From contig JASANG010001941.1 in NCBI GenBank assembly GCA_030248215.1, forward strand, positions 62,001 to 126,000: a stretch of DNA of 64,000 nucleotides, read 5' to 3'. The notes below the pieces were generated by a model. It searched no databases. It saw nothing but the letters and a program-made list of their open reading frames with translations, and had not been told where the DNA came from. Origin of the DNA: Enoplolaimus lenunculus (Eukaryota > Nematoda > Enoplea > Enoplida > Thoracostomopsidae). Shown here in pieces: positions 1 through 11,000 of the stretch; positions within the stretch are counted from its first letter, which is position 1, and each line of letters starts with the position of its first letter. Position numbers and translations under genes: made by a program.

Positions 1-219
1 AAATTCTTGAAAAATTATTAATTAAAACAAATGCGTGTAGAGCTCTGATCGATGCCGAAACGCACAGCCGAGTGGTTTGGAATGACTGCGAGTTTTTCGT
101 GTTTTTTCCTGGAAAAATTAAATTTTGCAATTTTGATCGAAATATTGTCGAGAAATTCAGAAATTTACTTGTTTTTGCCTAATTGCGATTATATATTAAC
201 ATATATACGTATATAATAT
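1..219. other. Flanking AT-rich DNA, nothing recognised
   Basis: No frame with family character, no repeat family and no RNA gene seen. Confidence 0.6.
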
Positions 220-890
220 CAGGGTTCAACCGGAATTCCTTTTTCGGCCGGAATTTCTGTAAAAACTCAATTCCTACTCCTGTTCCTGTTCCTGAAATGA
301 AAGATGCAGGAACCGGAATTCATAATCCTGTAAATAGCAGAATCTTTGTTTTTAAAAAATTTGTTATTTCGAAATGAGTGTTTTTGCAATTAGTTCAATT
401 TTTTAATAAAGTGGCTCTGATGTGTTTTCGCAAAATTTGAAAAATTCACTTAAACAATTTTTTGGCGAATTTTCTAAAAACTCCAACAGTAATTCAGCGA
501 CGAAAATTATTTCAAATTCCGGTTCCTGCAAAAAGATTCTATTCCTGATCCTGTTCCTGTCGCTACATTCCAAGATGCAAGAACCGGAATTTTTATGGTA
601 TTGTGGCAAATTGTTCCTAATGATTTAAATATCGGTAAGTATGTCCTTGTAAAATTGCTATTCTAAAATGAGTGTTTTCTCAATTACTTTAATTTTGTCA
701 ATAAACTGTTTCTGATGTGGTTTCACAAAATTTTAATATGAAGTAGCCTGAAAAATTGCATAAGATTTTTTGGCAAGTGCTCCAAAGAGCCCAACGGTTA
801 TTATGTGATGAAAATTATTTCAAATTTCGGTTCCTGTTCCTGTTCCTTTTCCTGTTCCGGTTCCTGCAACGATATATACGTTCCAAATTT
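220..890. repeat. Family G element copies (CCGGAATTCC/CCTGTTCCTG-rich)
   Basis: Begins GGGTTCAACCGGAATTCC and has TTCCTGTTCCTG runs at 265-295, 536-565 and 828-870. Two or three copies or one duplicated copy: the segment near 370-430 (GAGTGTTTTTGCAATTA... AATAAAGTGGCTCTGATGTG) recurs at 668-720. Non-coding. Confidence 0.7.
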
Positions 891-1526
891 GACTGGTGCC
901 CCCCGCAGACCCGGTCCACAAGTAAACAATCTTGGATTTCAGTTGTGTGGCCCCCCAAAAAATATTTGGAGCTTCCCGTGCAAATACAATTTTCAACGGA
1001 TGCCCCTGAATATGGGACAGGGTTTTAATGGTTTATCATACAGTTGTACCTTGAAAATTAACAATAAAATGGCTGTGAAACCCTTAAAGTTCTTAGTCAC
1101 CTGATTGGCCAAAAGTTATGGTGAATGAAGTGGTGTGATCGAACCTACCGGATATGAATCATTCACAGTTTCGTTTGTCATTTGACTGTTGATCAGCTGT
1201 CTTTTAACTGAATATTTGCCGAGTGCCTGGCCATCGGGGATCTGGACAGTCTGGACCCCCAATTCGTAAACCAAGAAGCGTTTTTCGACTTTTGACAAAA
1301 ACATTTAATGATGCAATTACGTCTGGCAGCTTCTCGCTCGCTTCGCTTGCAAGTTCTTGTTTCATACCTTTAATACACATACTGGTAACAGTGAATTGAC
1401 GAATCTTCTGATCGAAATACCCTTTCGAACCCGTACAAAGCTTCAATTTTTCATTTATTTGTGCTTAATATATAGTTTTTTTAATAAGTTTTAAATATAT
1501 CTCAAGTATTCAGCTAACTCAACCTC
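891..1526. other. No gene or repeat family recognised
   Basis: Moderate composition and short open frames only, none with protein-family features. Confidence 0.5.
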
Positions 1527-1690
1527 GGGCCCGTAGCCAAGGGGGTGGCAGGGAGGGCTCAACTCCTAAGAAAAAATTTTGCTACCCCTAGAAAAATTTC
1601 CGCCTTGCTTTTAACTCATTGAAAACCCCTGAATGCTCCTCCTAAAAAGTTTTTAGCCCCCCCCTAGCAAGGTGAGCTGGATACGGTCGT
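1527..1690 (+). mobile_element. Family E inverted-repeat element
   Basis: Starts GGGCCCGTAGCCAAGGGGG and runs through CTTGCTTTTAACTCATTGAA to AGCAAGGTGAGCTGG. Family consensus ends are GGCCCGTAGCCA and TGGCTACGGGCC. No coding sequence. Confidence 0.8.
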
Positions 1691-1974
1691 GCTCAGCCTT
1701 TACTGTAACTTGTGGTTTGCTACACTGTCCAATTGATAATCCTGCCTACTTATCTGCTATACGCGACAAAGTCCGGCGTTGGAAATCTGTTAAAAACGAT
1801 TGTTTGATATATTTCAGCGATAAATTTATAGTCAATTTTCAGTTTATCGGGATGTTTTGAACGTGGAACACTATATAACAAGTCATTTATTGGGCCAAAT
1901 TAATGCCATTGTTTCTAACAAAGTAACAATAAACTTAAACTGAGCGAATTTTTGATTTTTTTTGTCAGCTGGTT

Positions 1975-2300
1975 TGACAAGAATATAGTTTTGTTTCCGC
2001 AAGAACTTCCATGGTACCTACCCTATCAAGCAACTGCTTATACCAAGAGTGGATGATGCATACTAACAAGAGTATGCAACTAGGTGCATTCGGTGTTAAA
2101 CAGAATGAAACCGGCACGCGTTGCGTGTTTGACCGACCCCCCTTATTTAGAGGTGGTACCAATGTAAGCGAACCACGGCACTTTATGTATCCGGCATCAA
2201 AAATGTTCAACTTATAGTTTAATTTAAAGGTATTGTATGTGACAACGACCCCTCTCTAAACAAGAGGGAGTTCGGCCAAATACGCAACGCCCGGCGGCAC
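1975..2300. mobile_element. Family J inverted-repeat element
   Basis: Contains AAGAGTGGATGATGCATAC, AGAGTATGCAAC, GTTGCGTGTTTGACCGACCC and, inverted, CAAGAGGGAGTTCGGCC with TACGCAACGCC. Similar copies lie near 8140-8475, 30950-31110, 56440-56640 and 60885-61440. Confidence 0.65.
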
Positions 2301-2306
2301 ACTTTG

Positions 2307-2559
2307 CACTGTAAATTCCAATGAGTTAAATAATCAACTCAGCTAGTGAGTTAGTTATTTCTGAGTTAATAACAATAAGAATTAATTCACTCTGAGTGTA
2401 ACTGATTTTCACTCTCCGTTGATATGATTCCGGGTGAGTTGATCAGTTAACTAAGATAGAGTTGAATCAACTCAACAAATCTGAGTTCTGATAGTCCTAA
2501 CTCAGACTGAGTAATTTAACTCACTCTGAGTTAAAATCAACTCACTGCAATTTACAGTG
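2307..2559. mobile_element. Family C MITE-like element, copy 1
   Basis: Ends CACTGTAAATTCCAATGAG and CTCACTGCAATTTACAGTG form a terminal inverted repeat. The inside is built of alternating AACTCA/TGAGTT runs that can fold. No coding sequence. Confidence 0.9.
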
Positions 2560-2830
2560 TGTACCATACGGAACCTCAAGAGTTGCCTACTCTTGTATCA
2601 TGCACTCTTGCTTATACTGACGTCTAGTGAACTAATTCAATTTAGAAACTTTAACAATGTTCAGTCACCTGATTGGCAAAAAGTTAACCGTTTAGGTTTA
2701 GGTTAACTTGGTTAGTTACAGAAGGCATTTGGTTCAGTGTATTTTGGAGCCAACATTCTAAGGTTTCTGACGGGTTCTAAACTGAGCTCGCAAGGCGTAC
2801 TGTCTACTTGTAAGATGTGATCATAGAAAC

Positions 2831-3145
2831 AAGCCCGTAACCGCGGGGGGAAAATGGGCTGAGCCAACCTAGGAAAAATAATGGGTTTCTGTAGAAAAAA
2901 TTTGCAATGCTTGTAAGTCATGGAGAACCCGGCCAATGTAAAGAACAGGGGCGGAACAGTATTATGAGCATATTCCTAAGCCTATGCGTAAGCCAAGCGA
3001 AAGTTAGTCTAAAGCTTAAGTTTACTCTATTGCAGTCCCACAGAAAAACGTTCCGCCCCTGATCTTTACATGGGCCGAAAACCCTTGTATGTCTCTCATG
3101 AAAGAAATTTAGGCTCCCCTATCAAAGTGGCTGGTACGCGCCTGC
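2831..3145 (+). mobile_element. Family E copy split by a family A copy
   Basis: Left half 2831-2930 (GCCCGTAACC ... GTAAGTCATGGAGAACCC); right half 3077-3145 (ACCCTTGTATGTCTC ... GGTGGCTGG-like end). The family A copy at 2931-3076 sits between them, so A inserted after E. Confidence 0.75.
2931..3076 (-). mobile_element. Family A (TTAGGC) element, nested in E
   Basis: Ends GGCCAATGTAAAGAACAGG and GATCTTTACATGGGCC are inverted. It carries GGGGCGGAAC / GTTCCGCCCC just inside. The internal CCTAAGCCTA tract is short here. Confidence 0.88.
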
Positions 3146-3320
3146 ATAGAAAGTTTTTTGGAATTCAGTTGTTTTAGCATATTTTGAAAGTTGATTACCG
3201 GAAATTTTTGAAAAAATTTATTTTATATTTAGTTTGGCAAAGTCAACAGTGACAAATCAACGATATTTTACTAAGAATACTTTCTCATTACGCTGAAATA
3301 GAAGAATTGTAGTAGACAAC

Positions 3321-3677
3321 AGCTGGGTTTCCGAAACAAAACTTAAGTACGACTTAGACTTTAGTACAGGCTAAGTAATTACTTAACCATTTTGCCGTTT
3401 TTAAAAGCGTACTTAAGTAAATACTTAAGCTGTTGACTAAATTTGATATACTACAATTTAACCGCTCAGGCATACTAACATTGGTCTAATTGAAATTGTA
3501 GATTCATGATGTCTGTTTAATATAAAGCAAAACTATTAGTTCCTTGTCATGGTATGGCCCGATATTTGGTGTTTCTTTGGTTATGCGCGAAGATTTAAAT
3601 ACTCAATTCGGCGACTTAAGTAATTACATTAGCATTATTTAAGTAAATGCTTTAGTAAGATTTCGGAAACGCAGCCA
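3321..3677. mobile_element. Family H inverted-repeat element
   Basis: GCTGGGTTTCCGAAA at the left and TTTCGGAAACGCAGCC at the right are inverted, with ACTTAAGTA-rich subterminal sequence on both sides. Other copies at 41302-41653 and 42711-42875 (partial). Confidence 0.85.
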
Positions 3678-3730
3678 TTTTCTGTAGTGTTTTTCTTAAA
3701 TTTCCACCGATAAATTCATAGGTCAATCCA

Positions 3731-3893
3731 ACGCCCACAGCAAGCTCACCTTTCTAAGGAAATGGTGGCTAAAAATTTTCAGCAGGGCATACAAGCGTCT
3801 TCGCTGACTTACAAGCAAGGTGGAAAATTTTCTAGGTTTCCAAAATTTTCCAGGGGGCTGAACTTCCCTGACATCCGGTTGGCTACGGGCCAA
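3731..3893 (-). mobile_element. Family E element, inverted orientation
   Basis: CAAGCTCACCTTTCTAAGG ... TTACAAGCAAGGTGGAAAA ... GTTGGCTACGGGCC is the complement of the family E order. Confidence 0.8.
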
Positions 3894-4439
3894 GTCAAAC
3901 CCTCTTGCTGAACACGCATCCTGAATTGTTAGGAACCATTTAATTCGGTAAATACCAGCAAATTTGCTTGAAATTTTATAGAACGTGACCTCGTTTTTCC
4001 GAAATCTTGACCAATTTTATGTAATGTTTTTAAGGCGGAGTTTAATTCCAGTGCGATAAAGGTGCAAAATGTTATCATTGCTTTTGTAAACATTAAAAAT
4101 TTGCAGCACTGAACATTAAAATTTGTTCGAACCGCCAATGAGCGTGCAGCAACCAACGTTTAAATTTATGGTTTCATTTTGTTCAGCCAATAATATTGTA
4201 ACACAAATCGGTTTTACTTCTCAAATGCTCCAATCAGATTGAGTTTGTTTTACAGTAATTATTCAGGCCGATTTGAGCAAAGATCGGGATGTCAAAAGAT
4301 GGCCCTGATTCGCTGCTCATTTGGTTGATCAGCCACAGACTTAAACCGCATTTCTTGACTTTTCGGTTCAACTTTGTAAACTTTTAAAGTTGTTTTTAAT
4401 ATTTTTAGGCCGTTCACTGCCATTATGAAACCATATTGG
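3894..4439. other. Upstream DNA, nothing recognised
   Basis: No repeat family or coding character. It may hold regulatory sequence for the gene beginning at 4737, but no specific site is supported. Confidence 0.5.
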
Positions 4440-4736
4440 TATGTATTTAAACGTAACCGAATGCAATATAAAACACGACATACAGACTGGCTTATAAATT
4501 TCTCGCGAAGACAACTATTCAGCTAGTCGTTTTACGAATAAGCATCCACTGTAATAACTAAAGTCGACTCGCTAAAATATAATTAATCGTAAACTGTAAA
4601 AAGTTTTCAAATTTACAAACCAAAATTATAAGTTTTAAAGCAAAAAAATATACCGAAATGTGAATTTCAAAGTTTAAAAATTAACAAAAATATTTTGAAC
4701 CAAAACAATGACAACTTTGGAAGTCAAATTCGCAGC
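4440..4736 (+). promoter_or_regulatory. Probable core promoter and 5' UTR of the ADAMTS gene
   Basis: TATA-like motifs lie at 4467-4473 (TATAAAA) and 4493-4499 (TATAAAT), about 240-270 bases before the chosen ATG. The stretch between them and the ATG is repeat-free, AT-rich and has no recognised mobile element, unlike its surroundings. The start site itself cannot be read, and a non-coding first exon further upstream, or trans-splicing, is possible. Confidence 0.35.
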
Positions 4737-5028
4737 ATGAAACAACCGTCAATCAACGACGAACTTGTGTTTCTCAACGTTTTTGCTCGAAGAAAATGTG
4801 GCTGCCGTACGTTTTTGCTGGTATCCTTTGGTCTGTTCCTAATATCAGCGTCCGCTGTAGCTTCCGAATTCTCTCTACCGTCCGCTCGACTACATCACAA
4901 CGCAAGTGCTGGATATGGATCTGGTGTTAAGGATTCCAATGGGGAGTTAACAGCAAGCTTTGCAAATCAAACACCGCAAACTTCTAAGAAGCGAAACGTA
5001 TATCTGGTTGAATCGGGCCAAATTTTGG
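4737..5028 (+). CDS. Exon 1: signal peptide and N-terminus of prodomain
   Basis: The first in-frame ATG is at 4737. About 24 residues in, a hydrophobic stretch ([18 protein letters not shown]) gives a signal peptide, slightly preceded by a charged region (ARRKCGCR), as expected for a secreted protease. The rest is polar and Ser/Asn-rich, ending QILG. The donor is GTACGT and the exon ends in phase 1. The reading frame is open a little upstream (to 4695) but without another ATG. Confidence 0.85.
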
Positions 5029-8000
5029 GTACGTAACATTGGTTGTTTATGAATTGAAGGATTTTGTCAGGGGCGCAACGAGCTGGGTCTCAAGTAGGTA
5101 TTTTTAGTGTAAGCAACGTGAGGGCACAGACTTATTTAAAAAATAGTTTTATGCAAAGTTCACAAAAACCTTTGAGTGACTGCCACCGATTTGTACCGGT
5201 GTTAGGGTTATCTCATGTACACATTTTAAAATGTACACCCGTTAGCCTCACCGTAACGACTGTTTCTCCGTTCGCCCCACCCTAACGAGTGTCAAAGGTG
5301 ATCTCATGTGCACATTTTAAAATGTACACCCGTTAGCCTCACCGTAACGACTGTTTCTCCGTTCGCCCCACCCTAACGAGTGTCAAAGGTGATCTCATGT
5401 GCACATTTTAAAATGTACACCCGTTAGCCTCACCGTAACGACTGTTTCTCCGTTAGCGCCACCCTAGCGAGTGTCACAGAAAATTATTTGACACTCGTTA
5501 GGGTGGGGCGAACAATATCACAGACACTCACTACCTCAATTTCGTTTGATTGAAACTCAAATTATTGAAAAATTTAATTTTTAGCTGATCATCTGTCCAC
5601 TGCCATTGTTACACGACCTCAAATTCACTTTGACACAACAGCGACACTTACGTCATTCCAAGCCAAAACCTCACGACGTCACAAACGATCAATTGAAACG
5701 GAACGCCGAAAAACGAGTCAAAAACCATTTCACAGTTCGACTTTTGATTTTAGTCAACTGCGCAACAGCAACGATTTTACATCAGCCAGCAGCGCGGCTC
5801 GCGAACTTTACACTAAACTAAACAGTACAAGAAATTTCACACAATCAGGAAATGTGTTAAATTTGACACAGTCAGAAAATGTGTCAAATTTAACACAATT
5901 ACAAAATGTGTCAAATTTAACACAAATACAAAATGTGTTACATTTGACACAATCAGAAAATGTGTCAAATTTGTCACAATTACAAAATGTGTCAAATTTA
6001 ACACATTCAGAAAATGTCTTAAATTTGACACAATCAGTCAAAGTGTCAAATTTAACACTGTTGGGAAATGTGTCAAACTTAACACTGGCAGACAATGTGT
6101 CACATTTGACACAACATTTGGGTGACGAAACTAATTTGACACAATTGATTTACAATGTTACAAAATCAACACAATTAGACTTTGCGGAAAAAGTGACACA
6201 GATAGAAACAGTGTCACCAAATTTGACACATTTAAACAACGAATCAATTTCGACGCAATCAGACAATGTGACAAATATAACACAATCAGACAACACGACA
6301 AACACGACTAAAGCAAGGTCGAAATTCGACCGTGAGCTGTCAAAATTGTCCAATTTTACGAGCGAACGCAAGAATTTTTCAACCACAAATCCAAATTATA
6401 TCCAGCATCCATTGAATCAAGCTAATAAGCGAACTGTGGTGTCACGTGATTTTGTCATATTTTCACTGCCAATTTCAACTGAACGAAACCGTTCAACTAC
6501 TTCGCCGTTCGAGTTGTTGGTTAATGTTAGCCGGAGTTACTCGAGTTTGAACTCAAATCGAAGGATAATTGTTCAACGAATGTTAACCAATGATACTTTG
6601 CAGTTGGTTACTCTGGTGGAACGCTCACATCAACGGCAATCGAGCCCCAGTGACGATTGTATTTACGAAGGGTTCGTGGTTGGTTTCCCTGGTTCTCGTG
6701 TCGTGTTAAGCCTCTGTCGGGCACAGCGGATTGTAAGTTTGGCATTCGGATGATTATGCGAGGAAACGGATATCGGTTAGTTTGAAATTGGATATCATAT
6801 CTGTGTCACCCATCTTGTATTCTCCATTTTAAATATTTTTATACAGACATTGGTCGTTTATCACACATGGCTGATTGATGTCAAAATCACATGGTTCTTG
6901 TCGTTTGATATTTCTGTCAAAAATTTAAAGGATAAATTGGTCCAACCTCTGGCGTTGCTTTTGTTTACGATTCTGTTTGCACCAGACTCCAAAATTTATT
7001 TTATCTAAGGTATATATGCACTGCAAAAAATGGTGAGTCAAATTGACTGTCTCCGAAATAGTCTTTTCTGGACTCCACAGACTGAGTCAAATTCGACTCA
7101 CTGAGCGATTCATTGAGTCGAATTTTGACTACCTTTGTGTAGCCCGGGAAAGCCTATTTCGGAGAGAGTCAATTTGACTCACCATTTTTTGCAGTAGGTG
7201 CAAATATATATATACATTATGTATATGTATATAATATGTAAGCTATTTAAGGCATTGGAACCCAGATTTCAAAATCTTATCTCACTCAGTGACGCCGCAC
7301 GAACCCAAAAAGGTTCCGTTTGCATTTTGTACCATTAATTACTAGTAACGTCAGGCGGTGCAACAATAATCTTTACCCTTAAATTCATCATAATTTTATT
7401 GCTTGTCTGGGTATTTACGTTGGAGGGTGGGGGGTGCACAGCTTTTAAAACACAGCCGTTTGAGCAACAGCACCCCTGAAAATGCTTGGGTAGAGATAAT
7501 CAATCATATTTGGAAGGGTAACGAGAAAAAAATTGGATATAAAAAGTTGGTAATAAATTTTTATGGTGTTCAGGAGGGCACGGTTAACTCGGGGGGTATC
7601 ATTGACTTTAGAAAGAATATTTACGTATATATATTTGGTATAGAGATGCCTGGTATAGAGATACTCTATGCAGAGCATTTTTATTCCGGAGCGGGGACCG
7701 AGTTTATTTATCCGAATGACCACACTGCAACAAATGGTGAGTCAAATTGACTCTCCAGAATAGGCTCTACGAGACTACACAAACTGAGTCAAATTCTACT
7801 CCGCCAAAGTTAAATGCCAACTAACGGAATCGAACGTTTAACTCTGACGGAGTCGAATTTGACTTAGTTTGTGTAGTCTCGTAGAGCCTATTCCGGTGAG
7901 AGTCAATTTGACTCACCATTTTTTGCAGTGCACAAGAGTTAGCATGTTTTAAACACCATGTCGTAGAGGCGTAGCCAAGATTTCATTTCGGGAACGTATA

Positions 8001-11000
8001 ACTCCAACGAGAAAAGAATTAGGACTTACTAGAGGCTGTAGATTGTTTATAAAGCTAAAAAAGTAAAAATATTTTAATTATTACTTCAAGAATTTCAGTG
8101 AAATGTAATATCCTTAAATGTATACAACCAGTTTTGTTTAGGTTAAATCAAGAGTGGATGATATACAGAGTGTGCAACTGGAAACATGCTGTGTACGAAA
8201 AAATGTACTCAGCGCACGTTGCGTTTTGGGCTGACCCCCATATTTAGAGGGGGTGCGGGTTGAAATTTACACAGACCGAAAAAAACATAATATTCCATGC
8301 CAACAAGTGCTCTGTATACGGTCGAAAAACTACAGAATATTATATCATGGGACATCGATCCTCTTCTAAATAAAGGGGGGTACAGCAAAATTGCAACGCG
8401 TGCTGGCACTTTTTGTGTCAGACGAAATCCGACAGTTGCATACAACTCTTGTCCGTGATCATCCATTCTTGGTTAAACTGATATTATTTGCTGTTTTACT
8501 GATAGGGGGCGAAGGATAATTCGCTATAAAATTCCAATTTGTAAGACAGGCAAAATGTAAGCATTTCTCACCTGAATAGCTAATTGATCTGAGAATTTGC
8601 TTTATAGTAAATTCAAAGTCAAATTTGAAAGGATATTAAATATAGCAATTGGGTTTTTGCAAACTCTTGTACTGTAAATTTTTAAGACAAAAGCCAAAAA
8701 CCCTATTCACACGTGGAAGTTTTTGCAGCAAAGCAGCTTTGAAGTTCTTGCAGCTGCAAATTATTCACTGGAATTCATGTTATTGAATTTAATTCGCACC
8801 TACCTATAAACGCAGTTGCAGGTCGCTTGATTTTCAAGCACCTGCAGTTTGATTGGTCAGTGGGAATGTTTCTTTAAAAATACTTGCAGCTGCAAGTATT
8901 TTGTGCAAGGTGCAGCTGCGAGTTCTCACTTCAAAAACTTATACGTATGAATAGGCTTTATTCAAATAAAAATAGCTTCTCACATTTTACACTAATTAAG
9001 TACGATCCACGTTTGCAAAATGTTGTCCAGTTAAAATATCTGCATGTTTGAAAAAAGTGAATCCATCTCAATAGTGGCATGACGGACAGGTGCCAGAGTA
9101 TTCGATATTCTTACAACTAATATTTTAGACTGTTTGTAAATTATTTATTTTAGCTTGGTTCATTCTCGCTAAATGGCACAACCTATTTCGTGGAGCCACT
9201 TGTACCTGAGCGTCCGAGGCATGAAATCAAAAAATCGGAACAAGATGTCACAGAGCTGGCACGTCGTAACCTCGTTACCCCGAAACAAATACAACATTTC
9301 AATCAACATTTGGTCTACAGTTTAATGCCACATTCAATATTTTACGATGACGAAATCGTGGAAACAGGTAATTTTATTTTATATTAATGCAGCACCATAT
9401 AGAGCCCTTCAATCAAAAAATGTTTTGCCGTTGTGATGGCAATAGCGTAGCCATCTCATCTTGCTAGGGGGCTGCAATTCTTTCATGATGGGCGTACATG
9501 GCGTTTCGGTGACTTCCAAGTTTGGTTAAGAAAATTTTCTGGGGGGTGGCCAAAAGGTGAGTCTTAATTATCGCTCAAGCTTTTGATGCAAGGCAAAAAC
9601 GTTTAATTCAACGGATAGTTGCAATAGCGGATATATATCAGTAAGGAATAGTAGCGAAGGGCTCGTAACCGAATAAAAAAGGGGGGTAACCTATGGAGAG
9701 GCCAAATAAATATCAGTCCCCTCTCTTATTCAGGTCACTACAGCAGATATGGACGTCCTGAGATCGTGCACTCCTGCCTTCACGCATGTTAACTTGCATG
9801 AAGTTAGAACTAATTACCACGTTGAATTAAGGGCGAATGCTGCCTGTTTTAATTCTGCTTCACAAGTACACCGACACCATCTCTGAGGTCCCAAGGTAAA
9901 TATGTTCCAGAAGCTGTTGACGTACGATAATCAGTCCGTTTTGTGATAAAATTTAATAATTTTTTTCTAAAAATTAATGCCTCTGCTTATCACAAATGAC
10001 GCACCACGAAAATATTAACTTGGTTCTATTTTTTTGGACCAAAATATTTTGGGTAAAGGTTTTTCTCTTTGGATTCTACTGTGATAACAACTGTCATTTA
10101 GACTTTTTTTACCATTACACGACCTCGTGAAGCTGATATTTGTTTGGTTCTTATAGCCTGAAATACAGCTGTTGGGTCTGTCTGGGTTCAAATCGTCGAT
10201 TTTAGCCGTGACGGATTTTCGGTTTACAAAATTTTTTTACTAAAAAATGTTTTTATTTTTTACTAATTGGGATCAATTTTTGGAGGCACATAACCATTTT
10301 ATGGAACCGGGTTGAAAATACCGTAGACGCATTTCAAATTTTTTTCACTAAACGCCCGTGACCATCTTGAATCGTTCTATATTAGTCTGGTTCAAAAACT
10401 AACGTCGTTAGTCATCGCAAAAACAACTTTGCGGTTAAGTGTTTTCTTAAAATACACAAGTTTGGAGGGGGGGTGACTGATATTTGGTTGGCCTCTCCAG
10501 AGGGCATCCCCCTGTTATTTGGTTACGGACTGTTATTTATTTTTAACTCATGCTCTGCCGCCCTTCGTTACTGATATATATCTGGTACTGCAATTATCCG
10601 CTGAATTAAACGTTTATTTGTCTTGTATCAAAAGCTGGAGCAGTAATACAAGATGTGCTTTCAAAACTTAAGTATGCTTTAAAGCTTTGCACTCAACTTT
10701 ATTTCGCCCTGGGCTCATTTACGCTCGACAATTAGAGATAATTGACATTTATGGACTTTAATTATGGTTTAGGCACTCTATCCGCTTACGGACTCTTATT
10801 AGGAATACGGTCTCTTATTGTTTGGGACTCAAAATGCGGACCCCTCTCATTTCCCCCTCTTATTCGAATCACTACAATGTATATCCATTTAACTGGGCCA
10901 CTTTGTAACAGTTTAAGACTACCGGAGTTCGATTCTGATAAGTACGTACCCTAAAATTATTTAAATGGTCACAACGTACCACAGTCATTGTTTTGAAATA

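Noticed and set aside
4695-4736. Upstream extension of the first coding exon
   Set aside because: The frame is open to 4695 but begins with TTG. The first ATG at 4737 is followed by a plausible signal peptide, so it was taken as the start.
5808-6095. Open frame on the minus strand reading [14 protein letters not shown] repeats
   Set aside because: It is the complement of the coding sequon repeat in exon 2. Because the unit is built from near-complementary words, the other strand is open too. No start context or splice partner.
7403-7750. 115-residue open frame in intron 2
   Set aside because: Runs into a family B element, has no family features and no splice logic.
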